From contig VKHL01000014.1 in assembly GCA_015146655.1 (NCBI GenBank), positions 124,001-188,000 on the forward strand: DNA of 64,000 nt. The letters are read 5' to 3'. The position numbers were made by a program, and so were the translations under genes. This DNA is from Ochromonas danica (taxonomy: Eukaryota; Sar; Chrysophyceae; Chromulinales; Chromulinaceae). The notes beneath the pieces were generated by a model. That model saw only the letters and a list, made by a program, of their open reading frames with translations. It did no database searches and was not told the DNA's origin. Shown in pieces: positions 11,947 through 22,192 of this stretch. The stretch's first letter is position 1. The number at the start of each line of letters is the position of its first letter.

Positions 11947-13200
11947 ATGACGGTTTGGATCGCCGCTTTCCTGCTTTTCATCAGTCTTCCATCGCTATGG
12001 TGTGGAACGGTCATTGCATTCTGGCATATCTTCACAGGTGGCACTCATTTTAAAAGCATCGTCCACGCACAAGCTAAAGCCATCAATGACAGTGGTCTCT
12101 ATGACCATCTCGATCATATCTATTACACAGTAGTGGGTCCCGCGAATCGGAATGTCTCTTTATCAGGCAATAAATACTATCTATACAAGAATCACGGCAG
12201 GTATGGCAATGAGGTGAAGACCTTAAAGTTGGTCTACGACTATTGCCAAGGTCATGCCAAACAATCTTCTTCATCTGGTGCTGGCGCTGGCGCTGGTAGC
12301 AATGTGAAGATTCTGTATTTCCATAATAAGGGTAGCTTTCATCCCACTCCAGAAAATAGACAGCTTCGCCAGGTACTGGACTGTTTTGTGCTGTCACCCG
12401 ACTGCCTTTCCGTACTCGATGACTACGACACGTGTGGTATGCGCTTCACCCCTCTCCCCTATCTCCATTACTCTGGCAACTTCTGGTGGTCTACTTGCAA
12501 TCATATCAACAAACTGATTGACCCCGCCGCGGTTTGGAAGAATGTCACTTTCTTGATCAACACCTACAAGCAACTCCAAATCCCTCTTCCTTCTCACCTC
12601 ACCAACTCTACTGCCGTCTGTCGAAGGGATTTCGTAGTTCCTGAAGATTGGTGCATTGGTACAGGGCGATACTTCGCAGAGGCGTGGATAGGTTCATTGC
12701 CTACATACCGTCCTGCAGATTGCATGCGATCGTCTGTTGATACGAGGTATATTACATCCTATTCCGATTTACCAGAAGCTGCCTCTGTTTGTCCTCGCCC
12801 ATTCAACAATCGCTCGAAGTCTGATGAGAAGTTATGTGGTCTTTCAGAGTTTGTGAATAATGGCTCCTATTTCTGGGAAGGGTTAGAATCTACCTATCAT
12901 CGGCATATACAACATGGTGATTGTAAAGATATGGCTATTCTAACTCGAACATTGGATTGGTACGGCCAGCCCGCCACTCTGCTGTATCAGATGCTAGTCT
13001 TGCCTAGCAACATATTGTTTCGGGCCAATGGCTGGAGTGATTTATTCTACTCACTCAATGGCAAGTATTACGAGGTTCCGAATGCAGAGGTCATGCAAGC
13101 GTTAGGTTTTCAAGAAAAAGATATCATCGAGAAGATTCCAAGATATCATTTGTTTGTCATGGAAAAGGGCGAGATACTTTCTCTTTCAGACGTCAGGTAA
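11947..13200 (+). CDS. Secreted glycosyltransferase-like protein, tandem copy 3
   Basis: Single-exon protein of 417 residues with signal peptide MTVWIAAFLLFISLPSLWCG. Most of the body is nearly identical to copies 1 and 2, but changes are clustered: VGPANRN for VGSTHQN, the block AVCRRDFVVPEDWC for TISSKDLMFHEDWC, SYSDLPE for SYYDLPE, and FVMEKGEIL for YAMQQGEIL. HYSGNFWWS is kept. Such patches in an otherwise homogeneous body suggest partial gene conversion or selection on a few surface loops. This is the most divergent of the three. Confidence 0.82.
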   Translation: MTVWIAAFLLFISLPSLWCGTVIAFWHIFTGGTHFKSIVHAQAKAINDSGLYDHLDHIYYTVVGPANRNVSLSGNKYYLYKNHGRYGNEVKTLKLVYDYCQGHAKQSSSSGAGAGAGSNVKILYFHNKGSFHPTPENRQLRQVLDCFVLSPDCLSVLDDYDTCGMRFTPLPYLHYSGNFWWSTCNHINKLIDPAAVWKNVTFLINTYKQLQIPLPSHLTNSTAVCRRDFVVPEDWCIGTGRYFAEAWIGSLPTYRPADCMRSSVDTRYITSYSDLPEAASVCPRPFNNRSKSDEKLCGLSEFVNNGSYFWEGLESTYHRHIQHGDCKDMAILTRTLDWYGQPATLLYQMLVLPSNILFRANGWSDLFYSLNGKYYEVPNAEVMQALGFQEKDIIEKIPRYHLFVMEKGEILSLSDVR

Positions 13201-13509
13201 GTTGATTGATTTAGACTGATGAAAATCCCCCTTACATTGCTTATTGCGCATGCTTTGTGGTTTTCTTTGTTTATGCTGTGTTCTTGTGCCAAGTCGAATG
13301 AAAAGCAATGTGAAGAAGTGATCTTTCTCCGTGATTTGCGCCTTGGCAGTGGCAGTTCTGTGCGATTTGTTGTGTGGTTTTGAAAGCAGTGTTGCGTTAA
13401 CCGTTACTACCTTTTTACTATGATTTCTGTTTTATGATTGCTTTGTTTTCAAATAAGCCCAGTTGTTATTTAAATAAAGAGAGAACTAGTTCCACCTCTT
13501 GAGCTTATC
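13201..13509. other. 3' flank of copy 3
   Basis: The first 150 bp are homologous to the flanks of copies 1 and 2, and a weaker match continues to about 13490. No gene is seen. The sequence becomes clearly more GC-rich beyond 13560. Confidence 0.55.
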
Positions 13510-14090
13510 TTAATCGAAGAGAATCGACTCACCGTTGTTCTGTGTGATTGCCATTATCTGCTGGTTCGCCATTGTGTAGATACTAAAACGGCATTGGTGG
13601 CGTAATTGAGGTCGGGTAACTAAAACTTCCTCCAGGGGATGGAGGAGCAGTCTGGCGCGCAACGCGTGGAGGTAATCCGTCCCGAGGACGGTGGTCTCGG
13701 GGGTAGTGTACAATCCGATTGGAGGGGAGATCCAGCGGCCACTACCTTCGAACCTGGAGCTTAGGAACCAAGCGGCGTGGGCGAGGCGACCTTCAGCTAT
13801 CAGACGAGCTTGGAGGGCATCCGCTTCTGCTGAGTAGGCGGCTTCTGCTCGGTCTCGTAAGTCGACTTGACCGCCCCCAAATCCATCGGGGAAGTCGTCG
13901 GGGGCCGAGGAGGCAATAGTAGGGCAGAAAGATCAACCGAATCTTGCAGCCTTGAGGTCTCACTAGCAAGCCTCTGCTGGAAGTTGCTGTAAAACCACAA
14001 CTTTTGCGTATTTTCACAAATTGAATTTGTGGAAACGAGCTGACGGAAACGCGTTTCTTCAGCTGGCTGGCGAGGAATTGTGATGACCAA
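13510..14090 (-). CDS. Unresolved coding region, GC-rich
   Basis: Two overlapping minus-strand frames look coding. One runs from about 14090 with LVSTNSICENTQKLWFYSNF and LQDSVDLSALLLPPRP; the other, ending at the stop at 13510, reads on with AEADALQARLIAEGRL, AAWFLSSRFEGSGRW, TTVLGTDYLHALRARLLLHP and LEEVLVTRP. Neither has an ATG start that I can see, and I find no GT..AG pair that links them. It may be a broken gene, a gene with an exon structure I missed, or a sequence error. GC content is well above that of its neighbours. I do not recognise the protein. If real, it is convergent with copy 3 and divergent from POLR1F. Confidence 0.4.
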
Positions 14091-14099
14091 AAGAGATAA

Positions 14100-14792
14100 A
14101 TGGCGAAGACAGCTTCACTCGACCAGAGCGATGCTCTGCCTTACTTGCAGTGTCTGAACCTCACTATTAAGTTATCTTTAAAACCTCATGCTACTTCTGA
14201 TCCTCTTGGAGCAATTCGATCGAAAATCAATAAGATGCTCTTCAAATATGACGAAAGTCTCGGGGGAGTACCGCTGGCTTATCAAGACATCTCCTTTGCC
14301 CCTGGCAAGGAGTTTGGTAGAATCTATGCTGACCAGCCATGGATCTATGTAGAGGCCGAGGTGGCCAAGCTCTTGGTATTCTGCCCTGTGGCTGGTGCGG
14401 AACTCACTGGGCGTATCTCCAAGGTACGAGCCTTCCTCTCCCTCTTACCCCATCTGAAGAGCCTGTGCTCACTTTCTTTGGTTGTTTGTTTATTATTCAG
14501 GTCTCAGACAACAACATCTCTCTGCTAGTGCTGGGCATGTTCAACGCGAGCATCAGTTCCGCTGAGCTCTCCAAGATGAACTTCTCCTACAACTCGAAGA
14601 GCAATGCCTGGTACGTGTCACACCTGCTTTCTATCATTTCTTGCTCTAATGCTCTTCCTAACTAAATGGATGGATTGTCTGAGTAGGGTGAAAGGTGGGC
14701 AGCGGTGGGAGGAAGAGCAGACCGTGCCCTTCCAAATCGCTTCTTTCCAGTTCTTCGGGCCCGTCGTCAACATTGAAGGACGTCCTCTATAA
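14100..14792 (+). CDS. POLR1F: RNA polymerase I subunit RPA43
   Basis: Stalk subunit of RNA polymerase I, partner of RPA14 in many species, needed for rRNA synthesis in the nucleolus. Three exons, 14100-14423, 14501-14610 and 14687-14792, all in frame (about 180 residues; animal homologues are longer by a C-terminal tail). The N-terminal SHS2-like part has LGGVPLAYQDISF and RIYADQPWIYVEAE, followed by LLVFCPVAGAELTGRISKV and LLVLGMFNASIS of the OB-fold domain, all typical of RPA43. The RPB7, RPC25 and RPE paralogues lack this SLGGVPLAY block. It is convergent with METTL18 (79 bp). Confidence 0.88.
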
Positions 14793-14871
14793 AGGAATAG
14801 AACGGTGTAGGAAAGACAAACTTAGCATGCTATAATGTACATAATCTTCCTCTATTAGAGAGTGCTCTAAC

Positions 14872-15805
14872 TCAACCTTTCTTCACAGAGAGTAGATCGC
14901 GTATATTCGACTGACCATCTTCAAATGTTGCCACCAATTCCACCCGAAAGTCTAACTTTTGATTTGCAATAGCGTCTTCCAGCTCATGACTTCCACCTCC
15001 CACTCCGAAGTAGAACCTCTTGGTCGCCAGCAGAGCACAGCCTGTGGGTGAAAGATGGTTTCCCAAAAACATGGCCACCTATAAAGCAAGACATTGTCAG
15101 TGAGACTCATTGCAATTCGTGGGGAGGAGCGACAGGGGTGGGAGGTCTTACTTCTCGGCAGGTCTGGGGTGAGTAAAGCGTCTCAGCCGACAAGATGAGA
15201 TCAAATGTCTTTCCTCCCAGCTCTTCTGACAAAGCTTTCCAATCTCCGCTAAAACATTGGATCTTATTATCTCCATCATCTGATCTGTCTCTATCGCAAC
15301 AGTTAAGCAGTGCAGGGCAGTTGAGGAGGATGTTAGGCCAGGTAAAGTCTTCGATGACGTCATTGTTGAGGTCCGTGAAGGTGACGTGTTCATAGCCATT
15401 CAACAGCATCGCAATTCCAGGTAGTCCATGACCACAGCCAAGTTCAAGTATACGACTGTCTGAAGAGAGGCCAAGAGCTGAGTGGTGGTGGAAGAGGTAG
15501 AGCGCAAGGTCGACAGAGCACTCCCAGACCACCTTCCCTCCTCCATAGACCCCAGGAATAAGATCACTCACTAACCCCTCCGCGGTAGCCTCTGTGTCGG
15601 AAGATATGATCCGAAGAGTGCGTGGGCCAACAGGAAGGTTCCGTGCTGAATAGCCCTCAATAGTCGCTATGGTGGGTCGAGGGACTGCTCGAAGAGAAGC
15701 TGTAACCTCGACAATATCAGGCAAGTCCATCTCTGAATGCTCTTCCTGAGCAGTCTCAACTATCGAGGAATCATTCACAAGAGAGAAATTGAATCGAAAA
15801 CTCAT
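14872..15805 (-). CDS. METTL18: METTL18-type protein-histidine methyltransferase
   Basis: AdoMet-dependent methyltransferase of the Hpm1/METTL18 family, which methylates a histidine of ribosomal protein uL3. Two exons: 15152-15805 and 14872-15078. Family marks are GGGKVVWECSVDLALYL, the SAM-binding motif ILELGCGHGLPGI, FTDLNNDVIEDF, SGDW, and FDLILSAETLYS. The C-terminal exon holds GNHLSPTGCALLATKRFYFG, the usual ending strand pair. About 287 residues, a little short of the animal protein. The nuclear or cytosolic location cannot be told. It is divergent from the MED21-like gene by 147 bp. Confidence 0.88.
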
Positions 15806-15952
15806 CGCTATTTTTGGATGGACGTGACCAGGCTAGAATCTAGAATCTGACTCTCGATGTTCGTGTTTTCGGTATTCGTATTTGTGTATGCCGCTGAAAA
15901 CGTGGTATGAGAAGAAAGGTAAAGTGTGGGGGCGAGTGAATGACTTGAAGAG

Positions 15953-16414
15953 ATGTCAAGCACGGGAAAGACAATTGACGACCTTCAGAACAAGATTGAC
16001 AGCTTGATCTTGTCTCTTTTCGAGGCCATGCGCTCTCCTCCTGAGCAAACGAATGTCAACCAACAAACTCAAGCCTTCGTGGAGAAATACTATGAAACTG
16101 TTGAAACCATTGATAACCTTGTCGGCATTGATCGCGATCGTTCTGGTCTACAAGAGGAGGTGGAAGAGGTCAGCGGTCGCTTTGCTTCTTGTCAAGCACG
16201 AGTCATGGAGTTACAATCCGCCCTGCTGGCCACTTCCCAGGCAGTGGAAGAAGAGCTCAACCAGGTGATCAATAGTGAACAACCCATTTCATTTACTTTA
16301 ACTTTCGCTTCCTACCCTTTTCTCTAATCTTAATGGTATGATGTGTAGGCATTGGCTCCAGAGGCGCTGGGCTTGTCGGCGGCTACCGCTGAGGCAGAAC
16401 ATCCAATGGAGTGA
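15953..16414 (+). CDS. MED21-like Mediator subunit
   Basis: Small helical protein of about 125 residues in two exons (15953-16264 and the last about 66 bp to 16414, joined CAG|GCA). It has the layout of MED21: a first helix with TIDDLQNKIDSLILSLFEAM, a short proline-rich link, a second helix EKYYETVETIDNLVGI, and a long C-terminal coiled coil ending in EEELNQ. In MED21 the second helix carries the equivalent IDxLIxSLP stretch. MED9 or MED11 are other possibilities since these subunits share only helical periodicity. Its last 32 bp overlap the last codons of VMA12 on the other strand. Confidence 0.55.
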
Positions 16415-17284
16415 GCAGAGCGCCAGCACGTCGCTTAGCTTGAGCACTTTGTCGTTGAGATAAGGTGGGAGCTTCGAGGTGATGCTCTACTTCGGTAGCG
16501 CGCATAATGAAGAGCACCATTTCCACCACCAGCATTAGCATCGCACCGACCAATGCCAACACCAAAGACTAGAAGAAGCGCAAAGATTATTTGATGCCAT
16601 TTGTGCTATTGAGTAACAGTAAATAAACAGTTTGCATCATCAGGCATACCTGTGGCTGACCAAAGCCTAACTGTTTGCCCACGATGTAGCCCGTGCCACC
16701 AGAGGCAACCAACGCAAAGATCATGTTAAAGCTGATCATCGCTTGTGTCTTGAGAGAATTCATTTCATTTCCCATATTAACAACATTCTCAACGTGAGGA
16801 TTGCTGAGTGGAGGTTGAAGTGAGAGCAGATGAGAAAGTGTGTGGGAAGGAAGAGCTTCTCTCACCTGGTTTTGCCATACATCATCATGTTGTAATCTCT
16901 CTCTTCTTGTCGTGTCTGAAGAAAGGCTCTCCGCTTGAGCAACTCCGGCGAGGGCTATCCACCACCAATAACAATAATAATACCATCAAAGAATTAGCGA
17001 ACAGGTTGCCGGGGAGAATCTAAGAGAGCACAGCGCCTAACCTTCTTTATCTCCTCTTGATAGTCATAGAAGACCAGCTGGGATTGGGCGAGGAGGCTTT
17101 TGATGGGTCCCAGGCCTAGCCTGCGGTTGATTGCCATGAGAGAAGCCAAGGCAGTGGAGGAGAGACTCTCTGCCACTTTCATCTCTTCCAATTTTTTCTT
17201 CTCCTCAGAAGATAGGTCTTCACATCTCTCTAATAGCTCATTAATTCTCGAGAGCAAAGCATCAGTTATCTTAAACCCAATCAT
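16383..17284 (-). CDS. TMEM199: VMA12/TMEM199 V-ATPase assembly factor
   Basis: ER membrane protein that helps assemble the V0 sector of the vacuolar H+-ATPase. Four exons: 17042-17284, 16866-16954, 16651-16803 and 16383-16568, all joined in frame. The N-terminal helical region (LLSRINELLERCEDLSSEEK) is followed by the hallmark ELLKRRAFLQTRQEERDYNM (family pattern: L..LR...E..EY..M), then two C-terminal membrane helices, around FNMIFALVASGGTGYIVG and LALVGAMLMLVVEMVLFI. I took the ATG at 17284, since the longer open frame upstream has no ATG. The 3' end overlaps the MED21-like CDS. It is divergent from the nucleotidase (296 bp). Confidence 0.85.
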
Positions 17285-17580
17285 TCTCAAATGGATTTTG
17301 TGCCCTGCTGGGAAAACCAAAAGCAACAAAGAGAGATGAACTATTATTGTGATGCGAGGGGTTACTATTATCCAATACAGCAGCAGCACGGGGGTGTGGT
17401 TGAAGAGCACTCACTCCGCACTGCTTTTGACACGAACGATGGAAGTGTCTGTGTCATTCATTCATTCGATTGTTCTGCCAACAGAGTCGTCATTCAGCGG
17501 TGACTTGTTCTTCTTCCTGACCTTCTACAGATTATTTGACTGCTACTGCTGCTGTTACCAACACTACTCTTTCTCTTAAG

Positions 17581-19240
17581 ATGCCAAATCAACATCAAAG
17601 TAGATGGATCCCTCGTGTGATTGAGATCTTACAAAACATTGTTGAAACCAAGTCCAACTACATCGCTCCACCAGTGCGCAATGTTATGCATGAGTATCTT
17701 CATAAACTGCAAAATCCTTCCCCTTCTCTCATCATTCCTCCCAGCCCTAACCCTCCCAACAAGTCTAGAATCTTCTCTAACAATTACTTGAATATGGGCA
17801 ATGTGGAGGTCGTGGGCTTCGATCTCGACTATACCCTCATCCCTTATACCGTGGAACTTCAAAGTCTTATCTTTTCAATGGCCAGAGAGATCTTAGTTCA
17901 TCAATACCATTACCCTAAAGAGCTGAACTTGTGCTTCTTTGATCCTCAGTTCGCCGTGCGCGGCCTCTCTGTGGACAGCCAGAATGGTGTATTGGCCAAG
18001 CTCAGCTATATCCAGAGAGTGGGTCTCAAGTACTGCTATAAGGGAAAGAGACCCCTTACAGCTGCGGAGTTGGAAGAGTATTATGGTGGATTCAGACATG
18101 TCTCTAGAGGAGAGATGGATAAGCTGAAACCTGTAAATGATTTGTTCGCCATGGCTGAAGCTTGTCTTATTGCGGATGTCATTGATATCTTCGAGCAAAT
18201 CAAGCAGACTACAGGACAACCCTATTATGCGGGTGCTTTAGTAGATGATGTTCAAGCGGCCATTCGTGATGTCCATGTCTCCGGTGCGATGCATGAGGCT
18301 GTGGTCAAGGATTTGGACAGATATGCCAACGCCAGTCCAAACCTTCTTCGTCTTCTGGAACACTTCCAAAAAGCTGGCAAAAAGCTATTTCTTTGTACTA
18401 ACAGGTAATGTTGATGATACGTTATCTTAGGATGAACTGAATTGTTAATCATGTTGTGTATTTATTAGTGGCTTCCGCTACACTGACCAGGCCCTGTCCT
18501 ATGCATTGGGCCTCCAGCCGCTAAGTCAGGCCAAAGGAGTTCGTGACAGCGATTGGAGGGACTTATTCGATGTCGTGGTAGTTAATGCCCAGAAGCCAGA
18601 CTTCTTTAACAGCAAGAAACCATTTCGTTTATGGAATACCTCCACCGATCAACTTTCCTTCAACCCTGTGGGACCAACTCTGGCGAAGGGTTCTGTGTAC
18701 GCCCAGGGTTCTGCACAAGCTTTACTCCGAGGAGCTGGATGGGAACACAAGCCTGTTCTATTTGTTGGTGATAACCTGCGTGCCGATCTTGTAGAAGCCC
18801 GCAGATGGTACGGTTGGAACACAGCTTGCGTGATCAACGAGATGGACAGAGAGCTAGAAATCCAAAGTTCACCTCTCTTTGTTGAGTTGCATTTCTTACG
18901 CTCAACCATGCGCCACTTCTTGACTGACTTACAACTGGCCATGACACGATCTGCCGACGAACCAGTTTCCGGGACGAGCTTTACCCAGGAAGAAGAAAAA
19001 ATGATTGTTGATCTGGAAAAAGAACTTCGTCAGATCAATTCCGAGTTGTCTTGCCTATTCAATCCTCAATTTGGAAGCATTTTCCGTACCGATGGACATA
19101 CTTCTCTTTACGCCTTTGCGGTACGCCGTTACGCTGACATCTATATGTCAGATGTGACGAACTTCCTCAATTACTCTGTCAACCATCGCTTCTTCCCCTC
19201 CCATGGTCTGTCAATGGCTCATGATGCGCGTACCAACTAA
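17581..19240 (+). CDS. NT5DC / cytosolic 5'-nucleotidase family (HAD) protein
   Basis: HAD-superfamily protein of the cN-II/NT5DC family, related to IMP/GMP-specific 5'-nucleotidase. Two exons, 17581-18404 and 18469-19240; about 531 residues. Motif I reads GFDLDYTLIPY (nucleophile and acid/base Asp), motif II is LFLCTNSGF, and motif IV is PVLFVGDNLRADL; KPDFF and NPVGPTLAKGSVYAQG match NT5DC proteins, as does RWYGWNTACVI. The C-terminal LFNPQFGSIFRTDGHTS is also family-specific. The catalytic residues look intact. Whether it acts on nucleotides is unknown for most NT5DC members. Only 5 bp separate its stop from that of the opposing carboxypeptidase. Confidence 0.87.
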
Positions 19241-19245
19241 GCGGA

Positions 19246-22105
19246 TCAAGGAAGGCGATCAGGTCTGCGTCTCTTGCTGATTAATGGCGTGATGAAGCAA
19301 CAGAGGAACGAAAGAGGCAGCAACAACAACCACCAGCCAATCGGCCCCAACAGTCGCCATGGCGAGACGTTAGAGGATTGTGTGTTTTTGCTTGGCAGAA
19401 GATTGGCCGATGTTCCATTGCGAAGGAGGAGGAGCTCTTGAGCATGTAGTCTGCTCGAAACCACTCCTTTTCTCAGAGGAGACGATGGATCTCGCAATTG
19501 ACGACCAAATTCGTTGGCTGCCTCGACGATCAAGGATCGCTCTCCACACAGAATGATGTATAAAGAAAGATCAGAACTATTTCCTTGAACTTTCTTACTA
19601 AGCACTCGAACAATGGTGGACGATTGACGGAGAGCAGCTGCCAGGTCGTGCTCCAGAAGTGCTGCCGTGGCTGACCAATGCTCAGCCAATCCACTGCTGA
19701 TTGCCATACCAGCTTCAATTTCCAGACAGCAGTCCTGCTTAGCCTCGGTTGTGTTACAAATGGATGAGAGCGCATGGCGAAGAAGAAGAGAGGGAGAAGG
19801 AAGAGACTTGACATCCCATTCTATCGCAACGGGCTGCAAATGAACTGTGCATTGTCCCGAATCCCCAGAGCTTAGAGTCGTATTATCAGTAGATTTGTAT
19901 GAATTAACGACATAACGGTTGCAGAATTCTCCCGAATATCCCGGGTCGCATTGACATTTTGGACCATCGGCATGTGCCTCACAAACTCCATGATGGCAAC
20001 ATTGAGAAAAGCCAGGACGATAGCATCCCACAGTGACTTCATGTGTTCGCCGTGTTAAACGATGAGATACAGTACTATCTTTATTCATTCGCTCAACTTG
20101 CAAGGTATATTTTTGACCTGGAATTAAACCTGTCAACTTCACCTCAACAGACGCGTGTGAGGAATTGAATACCAGTTCATTTAAGGGTATCAAATACGAT
20201 CCTGGCTCCACTCTCAATAGAGCGCGTTCAATCGTCAGGTCCGTGAGATGAGTAAGATGCTGCAGACGTAAACGGATCTGTATTCCGTCCTGCAGAGGAT
20301 AGGAATGGGCAATAACAGGTGCAAAGTTGCCATTAGATACATCTGATAGAGGGGCGAAAAGATGCCGACTTGAGCATTCTTGGCGAATCGGATCTGCCAC
20401 GCCCAGAGGAGATAATCCATCTTGAAGTGGTTTCCTTTGAATAAAAGCCGAGATCATTCGCAGCGAAAGAGCTGGTTGATCCATAGGCACCATGTGGCCA
20501 GCATCCAACACTTTGCACGAAACAATACATTGGAAGTTAGCACTATATTGCAGGCAGAAGGCAGACAGATTATACTGACCTAACAAGGAGGCAAGATTCT
20601 CATGGCTGCGTAGGTACGCCACGGGCTGTTTGTCAACCAGCCACACACCGCGCGACGCATGTAACCAACCATTACTTCCTTCCCAAGTGAGTCTATCTAG
20701 GGCCTCTTCCGTATTTACATGGCTACACACAAGATCGTACTGACCAGAATAGACCAATACACGAATTTGTGATTCAAGCACAGCTTCCAGCTCGCGAACA
20801 ACTCCCTTTCCATCCTATTAAGTGAAGCAAATTCATTCATTAGACTAAGACACCAAAGAAACAAAAGCCAAAACAGAGCATTACCTGTTGTATAAGCGCG
20901 AAGTAAGGAGGATCAGCACACTCTACATAACGATGTGAAGTGGTAGATGCATGGATTGCAGCTCGCACATCAGCTCGATTTAAATATGCTTCCAAAATAT
21001 CATGACCTGGTGGGAATGCTTTGGGTGCCGAGACGAATCGGCGTGCATCATAGACAAGCACTTTGCTAGAACCATGCAAAGAGCTCCCGTCTACTACTTG
21101 GTCCAGCAAGTCGATGCAGGTCTTGTGATAAAAGGATCCCTTACTCAGATGTTGATGGCACACCAACTCTTGTTGCTTCAATCGATTGGATTGACCCTGT
21201 GAAATCAGGCCTAAACCTCTCGCAAAATCTCCTGGGTTATATTGCAGTGCAGGATCAATCCATGGATTGCCTAAAGCCAATCCTTCAATCGAAATCATCA
21301 ATCCATTAATACCTCCACCCTTATTGATATTCAACAGATGGGCGACCAGGCTTGGAATATAGTGTCCAGCATGAGATTCCCCTGCAAAGATGATAGGTCT
21401 AGTAATTTTCTTCACTTTACCATTCTTCCCATCTTGCTTTTGTTCCTTTACGAAGGAAGGATAGCGTTTGAAGAAGTTAACAAGGAAAGTTGTGAAATGC
21501 GCGTTAACAATTTCATCATTGCGGGCATGGCCATCCTTGCTTGTAGTATATGAGAGACCCGTACCCACAGGCTGGTCGATGAAGAGAAGATTGGCAACTG
21601 AATGCCAGGAATAAGGGTTTCTGCTCACAACTTTGCCATCTGATGATAGGCGGAAGGGGCCCAACTCCAGCCAGAGACCATCCATGGAAGAGCATCCTGG
21701 GCCTCCATTCAACCAAATCAACAATGGCTTATTCATTGCATCCTCTTCTGCTTCAAATAACCAATAAAAGAAATACCCACCACGGGCACTATCCACAGGA
21801 ATATGTCCAGCATAGTGGACAGGCTCCCATCCATCAGAGGGAAGACCTGGCAATCCGCGCACTCGATGATCTTCTGTCTCGCCTAAGTCTTTCTCTTGTT
21901 GCAGTCGGTGATTTTTCTGTTGCTGTCTATGAGAACTGAGCAAGCGTTGTTGTGTTGAAAGTGATGATAAATCATCTGTGAGGCTGGATTCCCAGGCCAA
22001 TAGCTCGTCATCAGAAACAGATTTAACAACACGATAAGAAATGCTGACGTGAATAAACACTAGACATGAAAAGACAAAGAAAAAATATGCTGATCGAACT
22101 GGCAT
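19246..22105 (-). CDS. Membrane-anchored S10 serine carboxypeptidase with EGF module
   Basis: Two exons, 20885-22105 and 19246-20814, giving about 930 residues. An N-terminal signal peptide (FFFVFSCLVFIHVSIS) leads to a peptidase S10 domain: WLNGGPGCSSMDGLW (oxyanion hole), FAGESHAGHYIP (catalytic Ser; the usual Tyr is His here), YSGQYDLVC (Asp) and DAGHMVPMDQP (His). After the domain, a beta-rich stretch and a cysteine-rich EGF-like unit (CCHHGVCEAHADGPKCQC, then CDPGYSGEFC) follow, then some 200 residues and a final helix (WWLLLLPLSFLCCFITPLI) with a basic tail. This predicts a type I lumenal or surface protease, of KEX1-like topology but with added modules. Confidence 0.9.
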
Positions 22106-22192
22106 TTCTTTTCTTCTTATGAGACAACCAGCAGACTTTTCAACAGAAGTGATGGGATGAGATGAGAGAATGATCAGTTTTGCCGTTCAGCC

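Noticed and set aside
7415-12597. Identical 104- and 67-codon opposing frames inside all three glycosyltransferase copies
   Set aside because: They repeat only because the sense genes repeat; they have no independent support.
13510-13713. LGTDYL-like resemblance to a retropepsin fragment
   Set aside because: Only one short motif fits, there is no other retroelement part or terminal repeat nearby, and the surrounding sequence reads as a different protein.
16994-17410. Longer hydrophobic N-terminus for VMA12
   Set aside because: The open frame above 17284 has no ATG and the family starts without a signal peptide.
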